Positions 33,068 to 44,515 are shown, counted from the stretch's first letter. The stretch: 56,616 bases of DNA from Mycolicibacillus koreensis (GCF_002104795.1 NZ_NCXO01000027.1:1-56616), one strand, 5' to 3'. Notes: a model not told the origin generated them from the letters alone. Numbers and translations are program-made.

Positions 33068-33925
33068 ATGGACAACATCGCCAGCAAGACCATCGTCATC
33101 ACCGGGGGCGCCCGCGGCATCGGGCTGGCCACCGCGAAAGCCCTGCTGGGCAAGGGTGCGCGGGTGGTGATCGGTGACCGCGACATCGACGTGCTGGAGT
33201 CGTCGGTCGCCGCGATCAGCGCCTTGGGCCCGGTCTCGGGTCACCCGCTGGATGTCACCGACCGCGACTCGTTCGCGGCGTTTCTGGAGAAGGCGAGCGC
33301 CGACGGCGGCGGGCACATCGACGTGCTCATCAACAACGCCGGGGTGATGCCGGTCGGCCCGTTCCTCGAACAGTCCCAGGCGTCGATCCGCTCGTCGATG
33401 GAGGTCAACGTCTACGGCGTGATCAACGGCTGCCAACTGGTGCTGCCGGGCATGATCAACCGTCGCAGCGGGCACATCATCAACATCGCCTCACTGTCGG
33501 GATTGATCCCGCTGCCCGGCCAGGTGGTCTACACCGCCACCAAGGTCGCGGTGATCGGGTTGACCACCGCGCTGGCCGACGAGGTCGCCGAGCACGGCGT
33601 GCAGGTCTCGGCGATCATGCCGCCGTTCACCAACACCGAGCTGATCTCGGGGACCACCACCACCGCGGCGAGCAAGCCGGTCGAGCCCGAGGACATCGCC
33701 AAGGCGGTCATCAAGGTGCTCAACAAGCCGACCACGCTGCTGTCGGTGCCGCGCCCGCTGCGGTTCACCGCCACACTGTCGCAGCTGCTCGGCCCGCGGG
33801 GGCGGCGGCGGATGAACAAGAGCCTCAAGCTCGACCGGATCTTCCTCGACGTCGACACCACCGCCCGCAAGGCCTACGAGACCCGCGCCCAGGACGCCCA
33901 GGGCGTCAAGGAGCACGGCGAGTAG
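33068..33925 (+). CDS. SDR-family oxidoreductase
   Basis: This 285-residue short-chain dehydrogenase starts at ATG 33068. Motifs: VITGGARGIGLATAKALLGK (dinucleotide site), VIGDRDIDVLE, LINNAGVMPVGPF, INIASLSGLIPLPGQVVYTA followed by TKVA (Ser, Tyr and Lys catalytic residues) and MPPFTNTELISG. The C-terminal extension of about 60 residues (LSVPRPLRFTATLSQLLGPR…) is typical of mycobacterial SDRs that act on lipids. It is on its own transcript with a palindromic promoter, tail to tail with the glycoside hydrolase gene. The substrate is unknown. Confidence 0.9.
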   Translation: MDNIASKTIVITGGARGIGLATAKALLGKGARVVIGDRDIDVLESSVAAISALGPVSGHPLDVTDRDSFAAFLEKASADGGGHIDVLINNAGVMPVGPFLEQSQASIRSSMEVNVYGVINGCQLVLPGMINRRSGHIINIASLSGLIPLPGQVVYTATKVAVIGLTTALADEVAEHGVQVSAIMPPFTNTELISGTTTTAASKPVEPEDIAKAVIKVLNKPTTLLSVPRPLRFTATLSQLLGPRGRRRMNKSLKLDRIFLDVDTTARKAYETRAQDAQGVKEHGE

Positions 33926-35056
33926 TCAGCTGAGCCGACCGGTGAGCCGCTGCACGGTCTGGATCTCCGCGTTCTGGTGCGGTTTGCCGTCCGGGCGCAG
34001 CAGGTCGTGGAACCACACCTTCGGGATCGACGAGTACGGGCTGTGCCAGGAGTCCCACGGGTAGTAGGTCTGGCTCTTGCCGGCCACCAGCCCCCAGTTG
34101 TAGACCCCGACGTTGCGGCGCTTGGCCACCGGCAGGATGCCCTGCACGGTGGAGCCCTCCTGGCGGGCCATGTACTCGGTGCACAGGATCGGCCGGCCCG
34201 TCGGCTCCAGCTCGTCGATGCGGTTGGAGAACCCGGTCGGGTGGTCGTAGCTGTGGAAGGTGATCACGTCGGAGTTGGTCAGCTGCACGCCTTGAATCTC
34301 GGTGAGCCCGGAGGGATCTGACCAGGAGCCGTCCCACACCCCGGAGGTGATCGGCTGGCGCACCCCCACCGACCGCGCCCAGGAGAACACCTGCGGCAGC
34401 AGGTCGGCGACCTGGGTGAGCTTGTCGGAACGTTCCACGCTGGCGTACTGCTTGGCCATGTTGTCCGGCTCGTTCCACACGTCCCAGGCCAGCACCCGGT
34501 CGTCGTTTTTGAACTGGGTCATCACCGAGGTGACGTAGTCGCGCAGCACCGCCCGGTAGGCCTTGTCGTCGATGCGGTCCGCTCCGGGGCTCTGCGCCCA
34601 GCCGGAGTTGTGGATACCGCGCCGCGGGGCGGGCTGCTGACCGGCCTTGGGGTGCGGATCCCAGCAGGAGTCGAAGAACACCAGCATCGGTTTGATGCGG
34701 TTGCGCGCGGCGATCCCGAGGAACTGCGAGAGCCGGGTGGTGAAGCCGCGCTTGTCGGCGGCCCACAGCTGGTCGTGCAGGAACACCCGCATGGTGTTGA
34801 ACCCGCACAGCCGCGCCCAGTTGAGTTCGGTGTTGATCCGGCGGGCGTCGAAGGTGCCCGGCTGGAACATCTCCAGCTGGTTGATCGCGGTGGCCGGCAC
34901 GTAGTTCGATCCGACCAGCCAGCCCTGCGCGCGGTACCAGCGGTTGGCCTGCTCAGCCGACCACCGGTTGGGGGCGGCATGGGCACTGGGCATCCGCGCC
35001 AGCATAACGCCGGCACCGAGGGCCAACGGCAGTTTCAGGGCGGTACGACGGTGCAC
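33926..35056 (-). CDS. Exported GH5-like glycoside hydrolase (cellulase family)
   Basis: This 376-residue exported enzyme starts at GTG 35056, a few bases after TATGGT, so it is probably leaderless. The signal segment MHRRTALKLPLALGAGVMLA…SAHA has the Arg-Arg pair of a weak Tat signal. The TIM-barrel carries the acid/base glutamate in RVLAWDVWNEPDNMAKQ, FHSYDHPTG, and the nucleophile in GRPILCTEYMARQEGST. It is a clan GH-A protein of the cellulase/mannanase kind. The two catalytic Glu residues are present, so it should be active on a beta-linked polysaccharide. The true target is not clear. Confidence 0.85.
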   Translation of the reverse strand: MHRRTALKLPLALGAGVMLARMPSAHAAPNRWSAEQANRWYRAQGWLVGSNYVPATAINQLEMFQPGTFDARRINTELNWARLCGFNTMRVFLHDQLWAADKRGFTTRLSQFLGIAARNRIKPMLVFFDSCWDPHPKAGQQPAPRRGIHNSGWAQSPGADRIDDKAYRAVLRDYVTSVMTQFKNDDRVLAWDVWNEPDNMAKQYASVERSDKLTQVADLLPQVFSWARSVGVRQPITSGVWDGSWSDPSGLTEIQGVQLTNSDVITFHSYDHPTGFSNRIDELEPTGRPILCTEYMARQEGSTVQGILPVAKRRNVGVYNWGLVAGKSQTYYPWDSWHSPYSSIPKVWFHDLLRPDGKPHQNAEIQTVQRLTGRLS

Positions 35057-35130
35057 CCCGCGACCATAGTCGACCGTCGCGGGGCCTTCGTTGCAGGTCA
35101 GCGGCGTGCCGCGGCTTTGATCCGGAATCG

Positions 35131-36351
35131 TTACCTGCGCAGCGCTTGATCGAGGTCTCCGAGCAGATCGTCGACGTCTTCCAGACCGATCGAGATGCGC
35201 ACCACCTCGTCGCCGAGACCGATCGCCGCCCGGCCGTCGGGGCCCATCGCCCGGTGGGTGGTGGTCGCCGGATGGGTGATCAGCGACTTCACGTCGCCGA
35301 GGTTGTTGGAGATGTCGATCAGCCGCAGCGCGTCGAGCACCTCGAACGCGCGCTGCTTGCCGGTGTCGCCGGGCGCGTCGAGGGCGAAGGTGATCACGGT
35401 GCCGCCACCGGACATCTGCCGGCGGGCCAACTCGTGCTGCGGGTGCGACGCCAAGAACGGGTAGCGCGCCCACCGCACCGCCGGGTGGGTCTGGAGGAAC
35501 TCCGCGATGTGCAGCGCGGCGGCGGTGGCGTGTTTGACCCGCACCGACATGGTCTCCAACCCCTTGAGCAGCAACCAGGCGTTGAACGCGCTCATCGCCG
35601 GACCGGTGTGGCGCATCAGGGTTTTCACCGGCCCGCCGATGAAGTCCTCCGAGCCGAGCACCGCCCCGCCGAGCACGCGGCCCTGCCCGTCGATGTGCTT
35701 GGTGCCCGAATACACCACCACGTCCACCCCGAGCGGGAAGCCGCGCTGCAGCAGCGGCGTGGCGAAGACGTTGTCCAACACCACTTTCGCGCCGGCGGCA
35801 TGCGCCATCTCGGTGACCGCGGCGATGTCGACCAGTGTCTGCATCGGGTTGGCGGGGGTTTCGAAGAACACCGCGGTGGTCGGCACCGACAGTGCCTGCT
35901 CCCACTGCTCGAGGTCGTCGCCGTCGACGAAGACGGTCTCCACGCCCCAGCGCGGCAGGATCTCGTTGCACACCACGAAACACGAACCGAACAGGCTGCG
36001 CGCGGCCACCAGCCGGTCACCGGCGCCCAGAAGCGCCCCGAGCGCGACGAACACCGCGGCCATCCCGGAGGCGGTGGCGAACGCCGCCGGGGCGCCCTCC
36101 ATCAGCCGCAGCCGCTCCTCGAACATGCTCACCGTCGGGTTGCCGTAGCGGGAGTAGACGTAGCGGTCCACCTCGCCGGTGAACGCCGCCTCGGCCGCCT
36201 CCGCCGAGGAGTAGACGTACCCGGAGTTCAAAAACAGCGCCTCGGCGGTCTCGTCGAACTGCGAGCGCAGGATGCCGCCGCGTACGCCGATCGTGGACTG
36301 ACCGACCCCGTCGGGCAGTGGTTTGGGGACGCGGATCGATTCGGGGCTCAT
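35131..36351 (-). CDS. metZ: O-succinylhomoserine sulfhydrylase
   Basis: This 406-residue PLP enzyme makes homocysteine directly from an O-acylhomoserine and sulfide. Features are SRYGNPTVSMFEERLRLMEG (phosphate and active-site Tyr region), ATASGMAAVFVALGALL, VFFETPANPMQTLVDIAAVT, KVVLDNVFATPLLQRGFPLG, and the PLP lysine in VVVYSGTKHIDGQGRVLGG. The length equals M. tuberculosis MetZ. It is followed on the same strand by nothing close, and preceded by the rhodanese and purT-like genes as in the Rv0389-Rv0391 order. Confidence 0.95.
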   Translation of the reverse strand: MSPESIRVPKPLPDGVGQSTIGVRGGILRSQFDETAEALFLNSGYVYSSAEAAEAAFTGEVDRYVYSRYGNPTVSMFEERLRLMEGAPAAFATASGMAAVFVALGALLGAGDRLVAARSLFGSCFVVCNEILPRWGVETVFVDGDDLEQWEQALSVPTTAVFFETPANPMQTLVDIAAVTEMAHAAGAKVVLDNVFATPLLQRGFPLGVDVVVYSGTKHIDGQGRVLGGAVLGSEDFIGGPVKTLMRHTGPAMSAFNAWLLLKGLETMSVRVKHATAAALHIAEFLQTHPAVRWARYPFLASHPQHELARRQMSGGGTVITFALDAPGDTGKQRAFEVLDALRLIDISNNLGDVKSLITHPATTTHRAMGPDGRAAIGLGDEVVRISIGLEDVDDLLGDLDQALRR

Positions 36352-36394
36352 CGGGGCGGGCTCGTCGTCCGGGTCATCGTCGGGCTCGTCGGGG

Positions 36395-37255
36395 TCACGA
36401 CTGCGCCCAGGGCAGCCCGTCGGCCTTCCACCCGGTCGCCCCGCGGTGCCCGGCGGCGTCGAGGCCGCCTTCGAACCCGTGCACCATGTTGTAGGCCGGG
36501 GTCAGGCCCGCCCCGGTAGCGGTCTGCGCCGCCGGGATCGACCGGTTGCCCGAGCGGCACAAAAACACCACCGGCCCGGCGGGCACCTTGGCGGCCAACT
36601 CGCGGGCGAAGTCGGGATTGGGGTTGCCCGCGGAGTCCACCCATTCGATGAACACCACGTTCTTGCCGATGCCGGAGAGGTCGGGAACCCCGACGAAGCG
36701 CCACTCGGCCTCGGTGCGCACGTCGACGAGCACCGCGTCGGGGTTGTCGTTCAGCAGTTGCCACGACTCCTGGGGGGTGATGTCTCCGGCGTAGCTCACG
36801 TTCGTGAGTGTTGCATATCCGGCCAGGGTCTCCGCACACGCCTTCCAGCTGCCGTCCTCGCGGACGAACCGGGTGGGGGCGGTGATTTTGTCGTCGGGGG
36901 TGTTCTCGAAGTAGTAGACGACGGTGGCGGTGGCCTCATCACCGTCGACGTTGATCGAGTTGATGTCGGCGACGTAGCGCGCACCGTGTGCCTGCGTCGA
37001 TTCCCGGTGGCGGGCAATGAAATCGGATTCGCTGCCCCGCTCGGCGGCGCAGGTGAACTCGCTGAACGCAGCGAAGTCCTCACGCTGCAGGGCGTCGTTC
37101 TGCCCGTTGGCGGCGCGCACCACCTGTTCGGCGTCGCCGTCGTCGCGCAGGAACGCCCCGATGCCCACTGCGATCAGGGCGAGCATTACCACCGCGGCGG
37201 CGATGATGATCGGCCACGGGCTCGACCCGCCGCGGGTGTCCTCGGTGGGACTCAT
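36395..37255 (-). CDS. Membrane-anchored fusion of NTF2-like domain and rhodanese
   Basis: This 286-residue protein starts at ATG 37255, overlapping the purT-like stop (ATGA). Domains in order: a short cytosolic start, one membrane helix (PWPIIIAAAVVMLALIAVGI, about 14-33), an external NTF2/lumazine-like domain with two cysteines (SEFTCAAERGSES, WKACAETLAG), then from about 160 a rhodanese domain with VLVDVRTEAEWRFVGVPDLS and the active loop VVFLCRSGNRSIPAAQTA. The catalytic Cys is present, so it may carry persulfide outside the membrane. In M. tuberculosis I recall a free rhodanese (Rv0390) between purT and metZ, so the fusion stands out. Confidence 0.85.
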   Translation of the reverse strand: MSPTEDTRGGSSPWPIIIAAAVVMLALIAVGIGAFLRDDGDAEQVVRAANGQNDALQREDFAAFSEFTCAAERGSESDFIARHRESTQAHGARYVADINSINVDGDEATATVVYYFENTPDDKITAPTRFVREDGSWKACAETLAGYATLTNVSYAGDITPQESWQLLNDNPDAVLVDVRTEAEWRFVGVPDLSGIGKNVVFIEWVDSAGNPNPDFARELAAKVPAGPVVFLCRSGNRSIPAAQTATGAGLTPAYNMVHGFEGGLDAAGHRGATGWKADGLPWAQS

Positions 37256-38421
37256 CGGGCGAACATCCCGCTCAGCGCGTCGGCGGCGTCGTCGACGCGC
37301 CCGCGGGCGGCCTCCACATCCCCGGCGGTGGCCAGCACCATCCCGACCCGGCAGCCCGGCCCGAAGACCCGCACATCGGTCTCCGGCACCGCCAGCGCCG
37401 CGCCCAGACCGGCGGCGGCCGGATCGGGGTCGCCGTTGCGGTAGCGCAGCCGCGCCGCCCCCGGGGAGACCAGCAGGGTGTCGCCCGGCAGCCCCAGCAC
37501 CGCGCGGGCGGCCAGTTCGAACTGGGAGAGCCGCTGGGTGCGCAGCGTGACCAGCCCGGCGTCGACCGGAAACACCCCGGCGTCGCGGAAATACACCTCG
37601 TCGTCGCTGATCGCCAGGTGCACCGCGAACAGCCCGCGCCCGCCGAGGGCCCGCACGATGCGCGCGGCCACACTGCGGGCGGCGTCGACGGCGACCCCGC
37701 TCATCGGCTGCGGCTGCCAGCACTCCAGCCCGCGACCGTCGGCGCTGGGCCGGTGCCCGATCGGCGCGCAAAACTCCACAGTGTCGGCGTCGTCGGCGAA
37801 GACCAGCTGAGTCATCTCGTAGTCGACCGCCAGCACCGACTCGCCGATCACCCGCTCGATGTGCCCGTCGGCGGCGATGGCGCGCCGCCAGGCCGGCTCC
37901 ACGTCGTCGGGGCGCACCAACACCGACTGGCCCTCCCCCGGTGTCGACACCCCCACGGGACTGACCACCAGCGGATACCCGGCGCGTTCGGCGACCGCGG
38001 CGAGCTCCTGGGCGGACCCGGCGAACCAGAACGGCACCGTCGGCACGCCGAGCTCCTCGGCGACCAGCCGGCGCATCTGCTCGCGGTCGGCGGCCAGGCG
38101 AACACTGCGCGCACTGGGCACCACGGCCACCTGCCCGGACTGCGCCGCCAGCCGCAGCGCCTCCACCGACACCTGGTCGGTGACGGTGACCACCACGTCG
38201 GGTTCGGCGCGGTTGATCGCCGCGGACAGCTGGTCGGTGTCGGTGAGGGTGACGCTGAGGTGCTCATCGGCGGGGACCAGCGGGGCGCCCGGCGGGTCGG
38301 CCGCGATCGCCTCCGCGCCGAGGCGTTGCAGCGCGACGATCAGCTCAGCGCCGAGCTGCCCGGCGCCCAGCACCATCACGCGGGTGCGCCGCCGCACCGA
38401 CACGGGTTCGGTGTCGGACAC
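37252..38421 (-). CDS. PurT-like ATP-grasp protein, catalytically degenerate
   Basis: This 389-residue protein aligns end to end with formate-dependent GAR transformylase PurT: RVMVLGAGQLGAELIVALQR, then VVPSARSVRLAADREQMRRL, AEELGVPT, FCAPIGHRPSADGRGLECWQ and QLSQFELAARAVLGLPG-like segments. Several residues that I know from E. coli PurT are changed. Glu in GSGELG is Gln, the ATP lysine in IVKPV is Ser (VVSPV), GKGQ is GEGQ, and the two Mg glutamates (GVELFV; SEVSPRPHD) are His (AVHLAI) and Asp-Ala (RDAGVFPVD). It keeps the purT position next to metZ. It may be a pseudo-enzyme or have a new activity. Confidence 0.8.
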   Translation of the reverse strand: MSDTEPVSVRRRTRVMVLGAGQLGAELIVALQRLGAEAIAADPPGAPLVPADEHLSVTLTDTDQLSAAINRAEPDVVVTVTDQVSVEALRLAAQSGQVAVVPSARSVRLAADREQMRRLVAEELGVPTVPFWFAGSAQELAAVAERAGYPLVVSPVGVSTPGEGQSVLVRPDDVEPAWRRAIAADGHIERVIGESVLAVDYEMTQLVFADDADTVEFCAPIGHRPSADGRGLECWQPQPMSGVAVDAARSVAARIVRALGGRGLFAVHLAISDDEVYFRDAGVFPVDAGLVTLRTQRLSQFELAARAVLGLPGDTLLVSPGAARLRYRNGDPDPAAAGLGAALAVPETDVRVFGPGCRVGMVLATAGDVEAARGRVDDAADALSGMFAR

Positions 38422-38495
38422 GGACTCACCCCCTCGATGTCGCCGACAGCGTTTTGCTACAGGATAAAGGCGAACAGAAACGGAGGGTGCGGCGC

Positions 38496-40088
38496 GTGGA
38501 TGCTCTGCTGCTCGCGGTGGTGGGTTCGGCGGTGTTGGTGACCGCGATGGCCCGCCACTTCAACCTGTCGGCGCCGCTGGTGCTGGTGGGTGTCGGGCTG
38601 GTGCTCGGCATCATCCCGGCCATCCCCGACGTGACGATGGGCTCGGATCTGGTGCTGTTCGTGATCCTGCCGCCGCTGCTGTGGTCGGCGGGACTCGACA
38701 GCTCGTATCTGAACATGCGGCGCAACGCCCGGTCGATCTCGCTGCTGGCGGTGGGGCTGCCGCTGGCCACCACCCTGGCGGTCGGGGTGGTGGCCTACTA
38801 CGTGGTGCCCGCACTGAGCCTGCCGGCGGCGTTCACCCTGGGGGCGATCGTTGCGCCGCCGGATGCGGTGTCGGCGACCGCGGTGGGCCGGCGCCTGGGC
38901 CTGCCGCGGCGGATCATGACCCTGCTGACCGGGGAGAGCCTGCTCAACGATGCCACCGCGCTGACCGCCTACAAGGTGGCGTTGGGTGCAGCGATCGGGG
39001 CGACGGTCACCGTCGCCGGCGGGCTGACGGTGTTCGTTGCCGCCGCGGTCGGCGGGGTGGTCACCGGACTGGTGTCGGGCACCGTGTTGGTGTGGGTGCG
39101 CGCCAAGCTCACCGATCCGCTGGCCGAGAGCGCCGTGGGGTTGGTGGCGCCGTTCGTGATCTACCTGATCGCCGAGATGCTCGACGGCTCCGGGGTGGTC
39201 GCCGTCGTCGTCGCGGCGCTGCTGCTGGGGCAGCGGTTCACCCGCGCCCACTACGCCACCCGGCTGCAGGACCAGGCGGTGTGGCGGGCGTTGACGCTGA
39301 TGCTGGAGTCGTTCGCGTTCATGCTGATCGGGCTGCAGCTGCCGACGGTCATCGCCGACCTGCACGGCGACACGTTCGCCTCCCTGCTGGGGGCCTCGGC
39401 GGCGGTGATGGCCGCGGTGCTGGGGATGCGGATCGTGTGGGTGTGGGCGTTCGCCTACTTGCCGCGGCGGTTCTCCGCCCGCATCCGGGAGCGCGAACCG
39501 GCACCGACCGCCGCGCAGGTGGCGGTGCTGGCCTGGGCGGGGATGCGCGGGGTGGTGTCGCTGGCCGCGGCGTTCGGTGTGCCGGTGCTGACCCTGGGTG
39601 GGCACAACTTCCCGGGCCGGCCCCAGCTGGTGTTCCTGACGTTCGTGGTGGTGGTGGGCACCCTCATGCTGCACGGGCTGACCCTGCCCTGGCTGATCCG
39701 CCGTCTCGGGGTCTACGGCGACGAGGCCCGCACCGACGCGGTCGCCGCGGCCACCGCGCAGGACAAGGCCGCCCGCGCCGCCCTGGAACGCCTCGACGAG
39801 GTGCTGGCCTCCAGTGAGCCGTCACAGACCGTCGACCGCGCCGCCGAGGCGCTGCGGGTGATGAACACCCGCCGCCGCAACGCCGCGCGCGAGCGGCTGC
39901 GCCGCCACGACGACCCCACCAACCTCGATGAGAGCGTCTCGGACACGTTCAAGTGGCTGCGCCTGGAGATGCTGGCCGCCGAGCGGGCCACGTTCGTCGC
40001 CGAACGCGACGCCGGGCACATCGACGATCAGGTGCTGCGCGCGCTGATGCACGGGCTGGACCTGGAAGAGGCCGCGCTGAACCTGTAG
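38496..40088 (+). CDS. CPA1-type Na+/H+ antiporter
   Basis: This 530-residue membrane protein has about 12 helices and starts at GTG 38496, nine bases after CGGAGGG. Family motifs: VILPPLLWSAGLDSSYLNMR, GAIVAPPDAVSATAVGRRLG, LTGESLLNDATALTAYKVAL (the N-D pair of the ion site), MLESFAFMLIGLQLP and WAGMRGVVSLAAAFGVPV. The last 130 residues form a cytosolic, charged helical tail (QDKAARAALERLDEVLASSE…). It resembles YjcE/NhaP proteins and should exchange Na+ or K+ for H+. It stands alone at the junction of two conserved blocks. Confidence 0.92.
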   Translation: MDALLLAVVGSAVLVTAMARHFNLSAPLVLVGVGLVLGIIPAIPDVTMGSDLVLFVILPPLLWSAGLDSSYLNMRRNARSISLLAVGLPLATTLAVGVVAYYVVPALSLPAAFTLGAIVAPPDAVSATAVGRRLGLPRRIMTLLTGESLLNDATALTAYKVALGAAIGATVTVAGGLTVFVAAAVGGVVTGLVSGTVLVWVRAKLTDPLAESAVGLVAPFVIYLIAEMLDGSGVVAVVVAALLLGQRFTRAHYATRLQDQAVWRALTLMLESFAFMLIGLQLPTVIADLHGDTFASLLGASAAVMAAVLGMRIVWVWAFAYLPRRFSARIREREPAPTAAQVAVLAWAGMRGVVSLAAAFGVPVLTLGGHNFPGRPQLVFLTFVVVVGTLMLHGLTLPWLIRRLGVYGDEARTDAVAAATAQDKAARAALERLDEVLASSEPSQTVDRAAEALRVMNTRRRNAARERLRRHDDPTNLDESVSDTFKWLRLEMLAAERATFVAERDAGHIDDQVLRALMHGLDLEEAALNL

Positions 40089-40188
40089 GGGCTGTGACCT
40101 GGCGCGTTGTTGTCAGGCGGCGAGCCGGTTGATGGGTGGGTGTCCGCCGACGGCGTTGCCGCTAGACTCTCGAATCCTCGTTAACGAC

Positions 40189-40782
40189 TCAGCTCACAGA
40201 GCCAGCCCTGTTCCATAGGCTTCCGGCGGCATGCCCAATCAGTAGCTTGGTGTAGTAGACCGAGGCGAACCAGGGAGCTGCCGTCGATCGCCCGAGTCGC
40301 CGGTCGAGGATTAGACCGACACAGGTGGTCGCGATCGCTAGCAGGAGACGCTGCCGCCGAGGCGACGTAGTAATAACGGTCGCGGATGCGAGCATCCAAC
40401 CGTAGTGCCCCAGCGTCCAGCGGATGGCCGACGCGCGGTCGCGGCGGTGACCCGTGGCGTCGACGGCGGCGATCACCGCAGGGTGTGCCGCATGCAGCGC
40501 CGCGAAGCCGAGGTGTTGGCAGGCCCCCTGGCCGGGGCGCTCGTACCAGCGCACGCTTGCGCGGGTGTTGTTCACCCACGCGCCGCCCCATAAGTCGACT
40601 GCAGTCAGTCGCAGCAATGCGCTGCGCAGCATCGACCGACGCCGCGGGTCGCGGTCGGCGAACACTGCCGCGGCTATCACGGCGGCAAGCGTGCCGCCGG
40701 TCTCGGCCCGGGATGCACGCGGTCCGACGAATCGGTCCCACGATCCGGCCACGCCGGGGCGGACCTCGTCTTCGATACCCAT
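40189..40782 (-). CDS. Orphan protein with C-terminal membrane helices
   Basis: This 197-residue protein starts at ATG 40782 with GGAGG five bases upstream. The N-terminal part is soluble with many Arg and Ala residues. Weak hydrophobic segments are GGTLAAVIAAAVFAD and WTLGHYGWMLASATVIT, and a stronger one is LLLAIATTCVGLILD. It is Trp-rich (VDLWGGAWVNN, FASVYYTKLLIGHAAGSLW). I do not recognise the family. The base composition is lower in G+C than its neighbours, which fits a recent arrival at the antiporter/thioesterase junction. The 100 bases downstream hold no gene. Confidence 0.6.
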   Translation of the reverse strand: MGIEDEVRPGVAGSWDRFVGPRASRAETGGTLAAVIAAAVFADRDPRRRSMLRSALLRLTAVDLWGGAWVNNTRASVRWYERPGQGACQHLGFAALHAAHPAVIAAVDATGHRRDRASAIRWTLGHYGWMLASATVITTSPRRQRLLLAIATTCVGLILDRRLGRSTAAPWFASVYYTKLLIGHAAGSLWNRAGSVS

Positions 40783-40791
40783 CAAGACCTC

Positions 40792-40824
40792 CCTTTGTTG
40801 CTACGAGCCTTTGTTGCCACGAGC
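40792..40824. repeat. 17-bp direct repeat upstream of orphan gene
   Basis: CCTTTGTTGCTACGAGC (40792-40808) is repeated as CCTTTGTTGCCACGAGC (40808-40824), with a 16-base period, directly before the ATG at 40782 of the minus-strand gene. It may be a regulator site or the trace of a slippage event. The rest of the gap, 40825-40994, shows no gene. Confidence 0.6.
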
Positions 40825-40994
40825 GCCGTCGTCTCTTCTCGGTGGTTGCGGTCGATCGAACGCGATCGGCGTTCAAGACGTTGTTGGCGCCTGCGGCGGT
40901 GCCAGCCGTAATTCGCATCTTGCGGGTCAGGTTCGTGTGGGCTGGTCGGGGGCCGGGGCTGCAGGCCGGGGTTGGCGCCCCGGCCGTTGACGCG

Positions 40995-43599
<2,605 letters not shown>

Positions 43600-43609
43600 C
43601 TTCCGTGGG

Positions 43610-44392
43610 GTGAATGTCCGCTCGCTGCACGGCCAGTCGGTGCGCCCCAGCCCCATCTTCCTGGCGTTGGTGGCGGTGACCGCCCTCGGCGGGGCGGGGG
43701 CCTGGCTGGCGGCCGAGGAGGTCAGCGCCCTGGCGTATGCGGGGGTGTTCGTCTTCGTCATCGCCGGCTGGCTGGTGTCGCTGTGTCTGCACGAGTTCGG
43801 TCACGCCTACACCGCGTGGCGCTTCGGCGACCACGATGTCGCCGCACGCGGCTATCTCACCCTCAACCCGCTGCGCTACTCCCATCCGCTGCTGTCGCTG
43901 GGGCTGCCGCTGCTGTTCGTCGCGCTCGGCGGGATCGGGCTGCCCGGCGGCGCGGTGTACGTGCGCACCGGGTTCATGCCGCCGCGGCGGCGCACCCTGG
44001 TGTCGCTGGCCGGCCCGGCCGCCAACGCCGTCTTGGCGGTGCTGCTGTTGGGTGCGGTGCAGCTGTTCTACGACCCGCGGCACCCGGTCTTCTGGGCGGG
44101 GGTGGCGTTCCTGGGTTTCCTGCAGGTGACCGCCCTGGTGTTGAACCTGCTGCCGATCCCGGGCCTGGACGGCTACGGCGCCCTGGAACCGCACCTGAGT
44201 GACGAGACCCAGCAGGCGCTGGCCCCGGTGAAGCAGTGGGGCATCTTGGCGCTGGTAGTGCTGCTGATCGCCCCCGGACTCAACCGGGCGTTCTTCGGGC
44301 TGGTGTATGCGATCTTCGAGCTCTCCGGGGTGCCGCGGGGCCTGGCCGGCGCCGGGGCGGCGTTGACGCTGTTCTGGAACAGCCTGCTGTAG
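43610..44392 (+). CDS. Site-2 protease family (M50) membrane metalloprotease
   Basis: This 260-residue protease starts at GTG 43610, soon after TAGCTT, so it may be leaderless. The zinc motif HEFGHAYTAWRFGDHD lies in the membrane helix FVIAGWLVSLCLHEFGHAYT (residues about 45-65), and the third ligand is in LNLLPIPGLDGYGALEPHLS (N-x-x-P-x-x-x-L-D-G). Six hydrophobic segments are seen. No PDZ domain is present, as in the SpoIVFB/Rv0359 type. It cleaves membrane proteins within the bilayer; the target is unknown. Confidence 0.9.
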   Translation: MNVRSLHGQSVRPSPIFLALVAVTALGGAGAWLAAEEVSALAYAGVFVFVIAGWLVSLCLHEFGHAYTAWRFGDHDVAARGYLTLNPLRYSHPLLSLGLPLLFVALGGIGLPGGAVYVRTGFMPPRRRTLVSLAGPAANAVLAVLLLGAVQLFYDPRHPVFWAGVAFLGFLQVTALVLNLLPIPGLDGYGALEPHLSDETQQALAPVKQWGILALVVLLIAPGLNRAFFGLVYAIFELSGVPRGLAGAGAALTLFWNSLL

Positions 44393-44436
44393 GGAGGGTT
44401 TCGCCGCCGGGGCGGGGTGGGCGCCGCACGATGGCC

Positions 44437-44511
44437 AGTCCTACGACGACCGGCCCTACGACGACCAGTCCCACGACGACCAGTCCCACGACGACCGGCC
44501 CTACGATGACC
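44437..44511 (+). repeat. 15-bp minisatellite containing the CDF promoter
   Basis: Five head-to-tail 15-bp units run from 44437 to 44511. Each reads [AGT/GGC]C[C/T][C/T]ACGACGACC or close to it. The last unit has TACGAT where the others have TACGAC or CACGAC. TACGAT (44502-44507) lies eight bases before the CDF ATG at 44516 and is a good leaderless -10 element. The other TACGAC copies could act as weak extra -10 sites. Region 44393-44436 has nothing else visible. Confidence 0.75.
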
Positions 44512-44515
44512 AACC

